A stretch of 34,122 nucleotides of DNA from Clostridia bacterium (GTDB taxonomy: Bacteria > Bacillota > Clostridia > Christensenellales > Aristaeellaceae). The translations under genes and the position numbers were made by a program. Shown in pieces: positions 18,491-26,026 of this stretch (its first letter is position 1; every line of letters begins with the position of its first letter). A model generated the notes under the pieces. It saw only the letters and a program-made list of their open reading frames with translations, did not search any database and was not told where the DNA came from. The stretch spans positions 1-34,122 of the forward strand of contig JAGBAV010000005.1 in NCBI GenBank assembly GCA_017938795.1. The letters run 5' to 3'.

Positions 18491-19333
18491 ATGTTTATTC
18501 TTGCAGACAGCTGCTGCGATCTCTCCCCCGAGCTGCGCGAGCGCACCGGCGCGCTTACCGCCCCGCTGACCATCACCATCAGCGGCAAGGACTATATCGA
18601 CGACGGCAGCATCGACATCCCCGCGTTCATCGACGCGATGAAGGCCAGCAGCGAGCCCGGCCGCTCCGCCTGCCCCTCGCCCGATCAGTATGAGCAGCTG
18701 ATCAACGCGCAGGAGGGCGACTGCTTCATCGTCACCCTCTCCAGCAACCTCTCCGGCTCCTACAACGCCGCCGCCCTCGGCGCGCAGCTGGCGCAGGAGA
18801 CCAAGCCCGGCAGGCGCATCCACATCGTGGACAGCGAGAGCGCCAGCGCAGGCGAAACCTTCCTCGCGCTGATGATCCGCGACCTGATCGACGCGGGCCG
18901 CAGCTTTGAGGAGATCGTGGAGCTGGTGACGGAGAAGATGCGCACGATGAACACCATCTTCGTGCTGGATTCCCTTGACAACCTGGTCAAGAACGGCCGC
19001 GTGAGCAAGGCGGTCGCCACGGTCGCCGGCCTGCTCTCCATCCGTCTCGTGATGAGCGACGACGGCCACGGCCGCATCAAGCAGCTGGGCAAGGCGCGCG
19101 GCATCAAGGCCGCGCTCAGCAGCATGGTCGACGTCTGCCGCAAGCACACCGAGGGCAGCGAGCCCGGCTCCCGCCGCCTCGTCCTCTCCTACTGCAACTG
19201 CCCGGAGCGCGCCGCGCTGGTGCGCGACATGATCCGCGCAAAGTGCCCCGCCATCGGCGAGATCATCATGACCCCGACCTCCGGCCTTTCCTCGATGTAT
19301 GCCTATGACGGCGGCGTCGTGATCGCATACTGA
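18491..19333 (+). CDS. DegV family fatty-acid-binding protein
   Basis: A 280-residue DegV-family protein with GGAGG 8 nt before the ATG. It has the N-terminal ILADSCCDLS (family pattern D-S-x-x-D-L), the SSNLSGSYNAA segment, the VDSESAS segment, and ITPTSG-type (MTPTSGLSSMYA) and C-terminal sections. DegV proteins bind a fatty acid; in Firmicutes FakB, a DegV member, presents it to the kinase FakA. Whether this copy is a FakB cannot be told, and no FakA is in the window. It is followed 29 nt later by a deaminase gene, probably in one transcript. Confidence 0.92.
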   Translation: MFILADSCCDLSPELRERTGALTAPLTITISGKDYIDDGSIDIPAFIDAMKASSEPGRSACPSPDQYEQLINAQEGDCFIVTLSSNLSGSYNAAALGAQLAQETKPGRRIHIVDSESASAGETFLALMIRDLIDAGRSFEEIVELVTEKMRTMNTIFVLDSLDNLVKNGRVSKAVATVAGLLSIRLVMSDDGHGRIKQLGKARGIKAALSSMVDVCRKHTEGSEPGSRRLVLSYCNCPERAALVRDMIRAKCPAIGEIIMTPTSGLSSMYAYDGGVVIAY

Positions 19334-19362
19334 GAAGCATGCAAACAGAAGGGGACAGCACG

Positions 19363-19875
19363 ATGGAACGATACATCCGCAGATGCTACGAGCTCGCCGT
19401 TCAGGCCGGCAGAAAGGGCTATGATACCTTCGGCGCGATCCTCGTCCATGACGGCGTGATCCTTGAGGAGGCGGAGAACACCGCCGACTATGAGCGCGGG
19501 ATCTTCGGGCATGCGGAGTTTAATCTCGTGCATCAGTGCGCGAACAAGTATTCCGATCAGGTTCTGCGCGAGTCCGTCCTGTATACGAGCTGCGCGCCCT
19601 GCGAGCGCTGCCTCGCGGCCATTGCCTCGCTCGGGGTCGGCACGGTGGTCTGCGGCGTCTCATATCGCGCGTTCTGTCAGCTGCTCCCCTTTGACTATAC
19701 CCCGCTTAACAGGGAGGGGCTGCTTGCGCAGCTCGGCCTGCGCATGCGGATCGTCGAGTCCGTCCTCGAGGACGAAGGCATGCATGTATTCGAATGGTGG
19801 GGCGGCGAGTACCGTCCCCTGCATGAGCTCATCGCGGAGATGGACGCCGTCAAGGCCGGCGCAAAGGGCTCCTGA
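19363..19875 (+). CDS. Zinc-dependent nucleoside/cytidine deaminase family protein
   Basis: A 170-residue protein from the ATG at 19363 (MERYIRR, with AGGGGA upstream). The zinc-site motifs HAE (50-52) and PCERC (79-83, Cys80 and Cys83) define the CMP/dCMP/guanine deaminase superfamily, with Glu52 as the catalytic proton shuttle. Size and motif spacing resemble guanine deaminase or tRNA adenosine deaminase-like proteins, but the substrate cannot be fixed. It shares a transcript with degV and ends at the hairpin at 19906. Confidence 0.88.
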   Translation: MERYIRRCYELAVQAGRKGYDTFGAILVHDGVILEEAENTADYERGIFGHAEFNLVHQCANKYSDQVLRESVLYTSCAPCERCLAAIASLGVGTVVCGVSYRAFCQLLPFDYTPLNREGLLAQLGLRMRIVESVLEDEGMHVFEWWGGEYRPLHELIAEMDAVKAGAKGS

Positions 19876-19905
19876 CGACAGCGCCCCTCATACACACAGC
19901 ATAAA

Positions 19906-19931
19906 CGCCGGGCTGCATGCGCAGCCCGGCG
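19906..19931. terminator. Hairpin between convergent deaminase and kdgK genes
   Basis: An 11-bp GC-rich stem (CGCCGGGCTGC / GCAGCCCGGCG) with loop ATGC. T tracts on both sides are short and broken, so termination may be imperfect. Confidence 0.75.
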
Positions 19932-19958
19932 CTTTGTATTCGCTTTTGTTCTGTCCGA

Positions 19959-21044
19959 TCAGCGCTTGATGTCATAGTTCATGTTCATCAGGTTTCGGAT
20001 GCTGCTGACGTCGTCGGTGATGTTCGCATCGCCATGGATGGTGTGCTTGATCACGCTGGAGGCCACGGCGAAGTTGACCATGTCCATCGGCTTGTAGTCA
20101 TGCATCATCGCGTAGATCAGGCCGCTGGCGAAGGCGTCGCCGCCGCCGACGCGGTCGAGGATATTGAAGGTGAAGAGCTTGCTCTCGAAGGTATGACCCT
20201 GATACCACATGAAGGCCTTGAGGCTGTTCTCGCTGCCGGAATGCGCGTAGCGCACATGGCGCGCGATGCACTTGATATTCGGATAGCGCTCCACGAACTT
20301 CTGGAAGATCTCATCCTGCTGCTCATAGCTGGGCTGCAGCGGCACGCCGTCCTTCCAGTCGCCCTTGCTGTGATCCTCCTCGTCCTTCCACAGGTGGTAC
20401 GGCTCGATGCCCAGCAGCACGTCCACATACGGCAGCACCTGCGTGCAGTAGTCGCGCGCCTGCTCCCATGTCCAGAGCTTGGAGCGGGAGTTGCCGTCAA
20501 AGCTGACCGTCAGGCCCAGCTCCTTCGCCGTCTTGATCATGTTCATGATCAGCTCGGGGCAGTTGCCGCCGATGGCCGGGGTGATGCCGGACAGATGCAG
20601 CCAGTCATACCCCTCCAGCAGGGCGTGCAGGTCGTAGTTCGAGAAGTCATACTCGGAGAGGGCGCTGTGCTTGCGGTCGTAGATGACCTTGCTGGGGCGG
20701 ATACCGTAGCCGGTCTCCAGATAATAGGTGCCCAGACGGCAGGAGGGCGTCTCCTCCGGAGAGGAGAGGATCATCGGCGTGCAGTGCACGTCATTGGAGC
20801 GGAGCATGCGCACCGCGCTCTTGCCAAGGCTGTTGTTGGGCACGACGGAGAAGAACGTGCAGTCCACGCCCAGATTCGCCAGCGCGAGGGCGATGTTTGC
20901 CTCGCTGCCGCCGTAGCTCGCCTCAAAGCTGGAGGCCATGCGGATCTTCTCATAATTAGGCGGGGAGAGACGGAGCATGATCTCGCCCATGGTGATGAAC
21001 TTCTTGCCGGGCTTGGTGCCGATCAGCGGGTTGTGATGAATCAT
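19959..21044 (-). CDS. kdgK: 2-keto-3-deoxygluconate kinase (PfkB family)
   Basis: A 361-residue sugar kinase. The ATG at 21044 (MIHHNPL) was chosen because GAAGG lies 6 nt upstream and the family N-terminus (FITMGEIMLRLSPP) follows. The PfkB features are YGGSEANIALALANLG near the N-terminus and RVGGGDAFASGLIYAM near the C-terminus, containing the anion hole and catalytic Asp. The SPPNYE and FEASYGGSEAN segments are typical of the KdgK subfamily, which phosphorylates 2-keto-3-deoxygluconate to KDPG in uronate and pectin catabolism. A related PfkB sugar kinase is the main alternative. The pectinesterase nearby supports the KdgK reading; the KDPG aldolase is not in the window. Confidence 0.85.
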   Translation of the reverse strand: MIHHNPLIGTKPGKKFITMGEIMLRLSPPNYEKIRMASSFEASYGGSEANIALALANLGVDCTFFSVVPNNSLGKSAVRMLRSNDVHCTPMILSSPEETPSCRLGTYYLETGYGIRPSKVIYDRKHSALSEYDFSNYDLHALLEGYDWLHLSGITPAIGGNCPELIMNMIKTAKELGLTVSFDGNSRSKLWTWEQARDYCTQVLPYVDVLLGIEPYHLWKDEEDHSKGDWKDGVPLQPSYEQQDEIFQKFVERYPNIKCIARHVRYAHSGSENSLKAFMWYQGHTFESKLFTFNILDRVGGGDAFASGLIYAMMHDYKPMDMVNFAVASSVIKHTIHGDANITDDVSSIRNLMNMNYDIKR

Positions 21045-21126
21045 GTGCAGCCTTCTTTCTGATATGGTTTTTTGGAGCCGCCGCGCCTCATTTCGTCCAG
21101 ACGCCATGCAGATTTTTGCTGATATC

Positions 21127-21155
21127 AGTATACCATGAACGGCAGTTTTCTTCAA
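21127..21155 (-). promoter_or_regulatory. Promoter of kdgK
   Basis: TTGAAG (21155-21150), 17 nt, TATACT (21132-21127) on the minus strand. It lies back to back with the plus-strand promoter at 21163, the two -35 boxes being 7 nt apart. Confidence 0.65.
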
Positions 21156-21162
21156 TTGCAAT

Positions 21163-21191
21163 TTGCCATCCGCGCCGGGGCGTGCTACAAT
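21163..21191 (+). promoter_or_regulatory. Promoter of the ybaK-Nudix operon
   Basis: TTGCCA (21163-21168), 17 nt, TACAAT (21186-21191), with TGC directly before the -10 (extended -10). Confidence 0.7.
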
Positions 21192-21222
21192 AGAGGGCAT
21201 CACATCGCGGGGAGGGATTCCT

Positions 21223-21699
21223 ATGGCCGCACAAGCCAAAACAAACGCCATGCGCATCCTTGAGCGGGAGGGCGTTGCGCACGAAGTCCACCTGTATGAC
21301 CCGGAGCGCGGGATCGACGCCGTGTCCGTCGCCTCGCAGCTGGGGCAGGATCCGCAGGCCGTCTTCAAGACGCTGGTCACGCAGGGGAAGAGCCGCGCCT
21401 TCTATGTCTTCGTCATCCCCGCCCCGGCGACGCTCGACCTCAAGCTCGCCGCAGCAGCCTGCGGGGAGAAGGCCATCGAGATGATCCCGCAGAAGCTGCT
21501 GCTGCCCACCACGGGCTATATCCACGGCGGCTGCAGCCCCGTGGGGATGAAGAAGGCCTTCCCGACCTATATCGACGAGACGGCGCAGCTCTTTGACACG
21601 ATCTGCGTCAGCGCCGGGCGGATCGGCGCGCAGGCGGAGCTCGCCCCGGACGAGCTCTGCCGCATCACCGGCGCGCAGTACGCCGCGCTGACATACTGA
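21223..21699 (+). CDS. ybaK: YbaK/EbsC-type Cys-tRNA deacylase
   Basis: A 158-residue YbaK-type protein with GGGGAGGG before the ATG at 21223. The core contains VFKTLVTQGK, including the Lys (about 49) used for hydrolysis in YbaK, followed by VIPAPATLDLKLAAAA and GYIHGGCSPVGMKK, which are standard for the family. YbaK removes cysteine wrongly loaded onto tRNA-Pro and other tRNAs, working after prolyl-tRNA synthetase in the cytoplasm. It is divergent from kdgK and co-transcribed with the Nudix gene 25 nt downstream. Confidence 0.93.
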   Translation: MAAQAKTNAMRILEREGVAHEVHLYDPERGIDAVSVASQLGQDPQAVFKTLVTQGKSRAFYVFVIPAPATLDLKLAAAACGEKAIEMIPQKLLLPTTGYIHGGCSPVGMKKAFPTYIDETAQLFDTICVSAGRIGAQAELAPDELCRITGAQYAALTY

Positions 21700-21724
21700 G
21701 CGCCGCAGGAAGGAGGGCAGGCAG

Positions 21725-22141
21725 ATGGAATGGGAGTATTCCTGCGGGGCGGTCGTCTTCACAAGGCGCGGCGGGCAGATCCTCTACCTGATCGCGCAGG
21801 AGCAGTCGGGCGCATACAGCTTCCCCAAGGGGCACATGGAGCCCGGGGAGACCGAGGAGGAGACCGCCCGCCGGGAGATTTTCGAGGAGACCGGCCTGCG
21901 CCCGGAGCTGATCGGCGGCTTCGTCCTGCGGGACGAGTATTCTCTGGCCGAAAGGCCCGGAACCAGCAAGCGCGTCACCTACTTCCTCGCGCAGTTCGGC
22001 AGCGAAACCCCAACCGCCGCCGAGGGCGAGATCCGGCGGCTTCTGCTGCTCCCCTATGCGCAGGCGCTGGCGCTGTTTCCCCACGAGGGCTGCCGTCGGA
22101 TCCTCCGGCAGGCACATGCGCTGCTCACAGAGCGGCAGTAA
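21725..22141 (+). CDS. Nudix hydrolase (Ap4A hydrolase-like)
   Basis: A 138-residue protein with GGAGGG upstream. The complete Nudix box runs from Gly36 to Leu58 (GHMEPGETEEETARREIFEE, then TGL), providing the metal-binding glutamates. The short N-terminus WEYSCGAVVF and FPKGHMEPGE resemble bacterial bis(5'-nucleosyl)-tetraphosphatases of the MutT type, so hydrolysis of diadenosine polyphosphates is likely, though substrates in this superfamily are hard to predict. Its start lies 25 nt after ybaK. Confidence 0.9.
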   Translation: MEWEYSCGAVVFTRRGGQILYLIAQEQSGAYSFPKGHMEPGETEEETARREIFEETGLRPELIGGFVLRDEYSLAERPGTSKRVTYFLAQFGSETPTAAEGEIRRLLLLPYAQALALFPHEGCRRILRQAHALLTERQ

Positions 22142-22211
22142 ACAGGCGGTCTGCTCCGCGTCCGGATGGGTATGACAGACGGGCGGGGAAGCTGAATCTG
22201 GAGATGTAATC

Positions 22212-22640
22212 ATGGTAAGAAAAGCAACTGCAAACGATGCCGGGCAGCTGAGTGTTCTGAATGACGAGTTCAACGGCGCAGGCGGGACAACCCTTGACAG
22301 CATTCGCAATTCCCTGCTGTACAATCAACAGGAAATCGTTATTGTTGATGACGAACACGGCATATTGACCGGCTTCGTTTGTGTTCAGTTGAAAAGGTCA
22401 TTCTGTTACGATAAATACTCGGCTGAAATCACAGAAGTGTATGTTCGCCCTGAATACAGGGAAAGAGGTATTGCAGGTCAGATGATTTCTTTTGCAGAGG
22501 ATTATTGCAGCAGAAATTATCCTCTGCACAAATACGAGCTTCTCACGGAAACAGAGAATGTAATCTCCCAATCGCTGTATGCCAAGCTCGGGTATTCCGC
22601 TGACGGCGAGCTTCATTTATCCAAACAGATAAAGAAATAA
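22212..22640 (+). CDS. GNAT family N-acetyltransferase
   Basis: A 142-residue GNAT protein with GGAG 8 nt before the ATG. The acetyl-CoA binding motif is VRPEYRERGIAGQMI (R-x-x-G-x-A type), preceded by the beta-strand EITEVY and followed by YELLTETEN and SLYAKLGYSADG, the standard C-terminal half. The acceptor substrate is unknown. The gene is visibly AT-richer and uses more A/T-ending codons than ybaK and the Nudix gene, suggesting acquisition from a lower-GC relative together with the next two genes. Confidence 0.9.
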   Translation: MVRKATANDAGQLSVLNDEFNGAGGTTLDSIRNSLLYNQQEIVIVDDEHGILTGFVCVQLKRSFCYDKYSAEITEVYVRPEYRERGIAGQMISFAEDYCSRNYPLHKYELLTETENVISQSLYAKLGYSADGELHLSKQIKK

Positions 22641-22641
22641 G

Positions 22642-22845
22642 CAAATCCCGATTCTTCTTGGAGACAAAGACAAAACTGGAAACGTAAAACAATACTGCAT
22701 TGCATGGGCAGAAACAACAGGACATCCATTACACATCATTGAAAATGCTGCTCATTTCTCTAATGGGGATCATGAGAAACAGATTAATTCTGAGACAGAA
22801 CAGTTTGCTATACAAACAACTGTTGAGAAATCTAATCCTGATTAA
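22642..22845 (+). pseudogene. Broken C-terminal fragment of an alpha/beta hydrolase
   Basis: An open stretch of 67 codons ending in TAA (22843-22845) has no start codon of its own. It reads QIPILLGDKDKTGNV, then AWAETTGHPLHIIENAAHFS and NGDHEKQINSETEQF. This is the end of alpha/beta-hydrolase proteins, with the acid-containing strand (LLGDKD) and the loop carrying the catalytic His (NAAHFSN). The nucleophile domain is missing. The fragment begins directly after the GNAT stop codon, so the joint is a deletion scar. The DNA is AT-rich like its neighbours. Confidence 0.75.
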
Positions 22846-22899
22846 TAGCGTTAGACAGATTCCAATTTGACGAACGATGACGCATGGAGGTAAGTTAAA

Positions 22900-23301
22900 A
22901 TGGATTGTGTATTCTGCAAAATAGTAAGCGGAGATATCCATGGTTTAAGGGTGTATGAGGATGAGCATACATTGGTCTTCATGGATATCGCCAAAGATGT
23001 AGATGGCCATATGGTTGCGATCCCCAAGAAGCATGTAAAATGCATCCTCGATTGTGATGTTGAAACCCTGAGCCACTTGATGGCGACGGTGAAAAAGGTT
23101 TCTAATCACTGCATTGATGCTTGTGGATATGATGGAGTGAATCTGCTGAATGCAAGTGACGAAAGTGCAGGCCAGTCTGTGCCACATTTCCATATCCATA
23201 TCATCCCGAGGAAAAGGGGCGACAACATTGATGCTTGGCCTGCATTCGATGGCGCGAACTACGATGTAGAAGAGCTCTTCCAAAAACTCAGAATTCGATA
23301 A
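22900..23301 (+). CDS. HIT family nucleotide hydrolase/transferase
   Basis: A 133-residue protein with GGAGG 9 nt before the ATG. It begins MDCVFCKIVSGDI, with Cys3 and Cys6 of the zinc site found in many HIT proteins. The histidine triad HFHIHIIP (His96, His98, His100) follows QSVPH. HIT proteins hydrolyse nucleotidyl phosphoramidates or dinucleotides in the cytoplasm, going through a His-AMP intermediate. The base composition is AT-rich like the GNAT gene before it, so it probably belongs to the same acquired segment. Confidence 0.93.
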   Translation: MDCVFCKIVSGDIHGLRVYEDEHTLVFMDIAKDVDGHMVAIPKKHVKCILDCDVETLSHLMATVKKVSNHCIDACGYDGVNLLNASDESAGQSVPHFHIHIIPRKRGDNIDAWPAFDGANYDVEELFQKLRIR

Positions 23302-23679
23302 ATTTCGATTTGTCCAGAAGATAAAACTGCACGCCCGCCTGCTTCGGCGTACCCTGCCAAACGACCTCATCACCCTCTCAGTCACCTCCGGTGACAGCTC
23401 CCCCGGAGGGGGAGCCAAGGCTTATTCGCTGTTTGCCGCCGGGCGTCGTGACCCATTCCGGTTCGCCATGCAGACAAAACACAATAAGCAATTGGTCGTG
23501 CTTGTAAAGCGATAACAATCCCTCAGTCAGCTTCCTTTACACAAGGGAGCCCTTTGGATAGCACCGCATCAATGGAATCAATCCGAACCCTTCGGACAGC
23601 GGCGCTTCGCATAAAAGTCTCCCCTCCGGAAGCGCCGCACACATGAAATCAAACCCGATCTGACAAGGAGTATCACCCT
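23302..23679. other. Intergenic region with palindromic repeats, no gene
   Basis: No coding frame here is convincing. Two repeat-like blocks are visible: a double hairpin at 23370-23420 and a second block at 23518-23557 with the same opening (CCCTCAGTCA-like) and ending (AAGGGAGCC). Confidence 0.6.
23370..23420. repeat. Intergenic double-hairpin repeat element
   Basis: Two adjacent palindromes, GTCACC-TCC-GGTGAC (23381-23395) and GCTCCCCC-GGA-GGGGGAGC (23397-23415), sit in a CCCTCTCAGTCACC...GGAGCCAAGG frame. From memory, elements of this shape are abundant between genes of gut Clostridia, but only one full copy and one partial copy (23518-23557) are in this window. Confidence 0.6.
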
Positions 23680-23901
23680 ATGAAAACGCTGACGATAGCC
23701 GTATTCTCCATCATACTCTCCCTGTGTCTGGGCGGCTGCAGCAGCGGGTCCGCGGCCATCGGCATCATCGGCGGCGCGGACGGCCCGACCGCCGTGTTTG
23801 TGACCTCCAGAATCAACTGGCCGGGCGTATTCGGATTGATCGGCGTCATCGCCGCGGTCATCGGGATTGTCCTTGTGATCCGTCATCGCAAAAGGAGATG
23901 A
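23680..23901 (+). CDS. Small lipoprotein with decarboxylase beta-subunit signature (GIIGGADGPT)
   Basis: A 73-residue protein with AAGGAG 9 nt before the ATG. A lipoprotein signal ends in LGGC (Cys20 as the lipid anchor). Residues 27-43 read IGIIGGADGPTAVFVTS, which is almost word for word the hallmark of the sodium-translocating oxaloacetate/methylmalonyl-CoA decarboxylase beta subunit, a large membrane protein. A membrane helix follows (about 49-67) with a basic tail RHRKRR. No alpha, gamma or biotin subunit lies nearby. It is far too short to be a pump subunit. Either it is a domesticated fragment or a small membrane protein family sharing this motif; the function is unknown. Confidence 0.75.
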   Translation: MKTLTIAVFSIILSLCLGGCSSGSAAIGIIGGADGPTAVFVTSRINWPGVFGLIGVIAAVIGIVLVIRHRKRR

Positions 23902-24001
23902 CCCCTCCCCATTTCACCCAAGGAAGAAGAGCGCGGCCTGACGAAACGCGCCGCATGCAGATCGCATCCTGCAGAGAATACCTGCATCACTCCCCATAAA
24001 G

Positions 24002-24033
24002 AAAAGGACGCCCTCGAAAGAGAGCGTCCTTTT
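24002..24033 (-). terminator. Terminator of the 581-residue reductase
   Basis: Outer stem of 10 bp (AAAAGGACGC 24002-24011 with GCGTCCTTTT 24024-24033) and an inner CTC-GAAA-GAG hairpin, 14 nt beyond the stop codon on the minus strand. Confidence 0.85.
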
Positions 24034-24046
24034 GTGATGCGGGAGA

Positions 24047-25792
24047 TTACTTCGCCAGAGCGTAGGCGGCGGCGCTGTCGCCAGCGATGCGGCCCCAGGC
24101 AAAGGCGTTGGTGATGGTGAAGCCCATGTAGGCGCTGTTCGCGCTGGCCTCGCCGGCGGTGTACAGGCCCGGGATCACGGTGCCGTCGGCACGGATGACC
24201 TCAGCGGCCTCGTTGCGGGCGATGCCGCCGTAGGTGATGATCTCGCACGGCACGACCTTCACGGCGCAGTACGGAGCCTCGAGCTTCGCCAGCAGCAGAC
24301 GGCCGAACTCCGGATCATGGCCGGTCTCGACGTAGCTGTTGTAGTTGGTCAGGGACTCGACGACAGCCTCCACCGGGAGCTCCATCTTCGCAGCCAGATC
24401 CTCGAAGGTATCGGCGGTGATGAACTCCATGCCGAGGCCGCGGACAACGCCCTTCGCCTCGAGGGAAGCCTTGTCAGAGATCGCCCAGACGTAGCCCACG
24501 CCGTCCTTGTGCATCTGATCGAACACCGGGCTGTTGAGCTTCTGGGTCATGTAGCCGATGTCCTTCTCGTCCACGAAGCGCTTGCCGTTCTGGCCGAGCA
24601 GGACGGTGTTGTCGCGGCTGATGAAGGAGGAGACGTTCGCGGTGGCGGAGGTGCCGTTGTGCTCGGACATAATCTCATAGTCCTTGAGCACGCACATCAT
24701 GTCGCCGGTGTGGGTCAGGGCCGCGCCGACGTTGGAGGCCATGATGATGCCGTCGCCGGTAGAGCCCGGGAAGCCGATGCCCCAGGTGCCGGCCTTCTCC
24801 GGATCCAGACGGGCGGTGAGCTCGGGGTTGTAGGCGTAGCCGCCGGTGGCGACGACGACGGAGTCAGCATAGACGATGATGGTGTCCGCGCCGCGGGTCG
24901 CCTTCACGCCCTTGACGGAGCCGTCTTCGTTCATGAGGATCTCGGTGGCCCTGGTCTCGAGCATGAGCTCGATCTCGGTGCCCGCGAGGGTGGCTTCCAT
25001 GGCGGTCTTCATCGCCGGGCCGGCGCCCTCGACGAGGTGCATCATCTGCAGCGGGCCGTAGCCGACGATAACGTCATAGAACACCATGCCAAGACGCTCG
25101 TTCATCCAGTCGATGGTCTCGCCGGACTTCTCGAGGGTGATGGTGGTCAGCGCCGGATCAAGGCGGTAGGAGGCGTTGTTCATCAGGTTGGCGTACATCT
25201 CCTCGAAGGTGTGATGGACGTCCTTCTCCTTGGTGTACTTGGACTCGTTCGCGCCGACCATGCCCTGGCTGGTCGCGGTGGTGCCGCCGATGGCGGAGAG
25301 CTTCTCCAGCAGGACGACCTTCGCGCCCTTGTCATAGGCCTCGACAGCGGCGGAAACGCCGGAGCCGCCCGCGCCCAGAACGACGACGTCGGTGGTCATC
25401 TCGATGGTCTGGCCCTCAACGGCCTCCTCGGCGACGGCAGTCTTCAGCGCCTCGATGTCGGCGCCGGCCTCGGTCAGCGCGGCCTCGGCAGCGGCGAGGA
25501 TGGCCTTGGAGGTCATGGTCGCGCCGGCGACAGCGTCAACGGCGAGGGTCTGCTTCTCCACGATCGCAGCCGGGATCTTCGCGATCGCCGGGTCGGAGAT
25601 GCCGGCGGTCTCGTTGTGCGCAACGACCTCGACGCTCTCAATCGCGGTCTCGGAGACGGTGACGGCGACCTTCACGGCCTCGCCGAACACGCCCGGGGCC
25701 TCGGCTTCATAGGTGCCGGCGGTCATCGCCATCGCGCTGGAGGAAGCCAGCAGCAGGACGACCAGCAGCAGCGCAAGAATGCTCTTCTTCAT
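24047..25792 (-). CDS. Secreted flavoprotein reductase, N-terminal FMN-binding domain plus FAD domain
   Basis: A 581-residue protein. The ATG at 25792 was chosen because GGAAGGAG lies 7 nt upstream and a signal peptide follows (MKKSILALLLVVLLLASSSA). An FMN_bind domain comes first (about 25-100) with DAVAGATMTS at 86-95, the flavinylation motif. A FAD_binding_2/FrdA-like domain follows (about 134-580): GAGGSGVSAA at 140-149, GGIARNEAAEV and GLYTAGE near the end. The family includes fumarate, urocanate and related extracellular reductases of anaerobes. The domain order is the reverse of the 1002-residue paralogue at 10658-13666. Its promoter carries the same MerR-type dyad, and the MerR gene is divergent from it, so control by that protein is likely. 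The electron acceptor is unknown. Confidence 0.93.
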   Translation of the reverse strand: MKKSILALLLVVLLLASSSAMAMTAGTYEAEAPGVFGEAVKVAVTVSETAIESVEVVAHNETAGISDPAIAKIPAAIVEKQTLAVDAVAGATMTSKAILAAAEAALTEAGADIEALKTAVAEEAVEGQTIEMTTDVVVLGAGGSGVSAAVEAYDKGAKVVLLEKLSAIGGTTATSQGMVGANESKYTKEKDVHHTFEEMYANLMNNASYRLDPALTTITLEKSGETIDWMNERLGMVFYDVIVGYGPLQMMHLVEGAGPAMKTAMEATLAGTEIELMLETRATEILMNEDGSVKGVKATRGADTIIVYADSVVVATGGYAYNPELTARLDPEKAGTWGIGFPGSTGDGIIMASNVGAALTHTGDMMCVLKDYEIMSEHNGTSATANVSSFISRDNTVLLGQNGKRFVDEKDIGYMTQKLNSPVFDQMHKDGVGYVWAISDKASLEAKGVVRGLGMEFITADTFEDLAAKMELPVEAVVESLTNYNSYVETGHDPEFGRLLLAKLEAPYCAVKVVPCEIITYGGIARNEAAEVIRADGTVIPGLYTAGEASANSAYMGFTITNAFAWGRIAGDSAAAYALAK

Positions 25793-25933
25793 GGTGGTTC
25801 TCCTTCCTGTTTGTCCGCGCCTGCGTATGCGCAGGCTGTGCATGCCGGCAGAAAATGGGGATTGATTTTTGTGCTTCATTCCCTTACACTATATGTAACA
25901 ATATAACGTTTCCGCCGGTCGTATTCCTTGTCC

Positions 25934-25964
25934 ATTGTATCATCTCAAGCGGCTTGAGAATCAA
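25934..25964 (-). promoter_or_regulatory. MerR-type promoter with 19-bp spacer and CTCAAG dyad
   Basis: On the minus strand TTGATT (25964-25959) and TACAAT (25939-25934) are 19 nt apart, and the spacer begins with CTCAAG-CCG-CTTGAG. This layout is identical to 13740-13770. The dyad also lies over a possible weak plus-strand promoter for the MerR gene (TTGAGA at 25954, TATCCG at 25978), which would allow autoregulation. Confidence 0.85.
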
Positions 25965-26026
25965 GCGTGTTTTTTCATATCCGGACAGATTTTTATCAAA
26001 CTCGCACAGCGACGGAGGACCCCCGT

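Noticed and set aside
23680-23901. Annotation as a sodium-translocating decarboxylase beta subunit.
   Set aside because: Only the short GGADGPT segment matches; the protein has 73 residues, a lipobox and one further helix, whereas the real subunit is a large multi-helix membrane protein.
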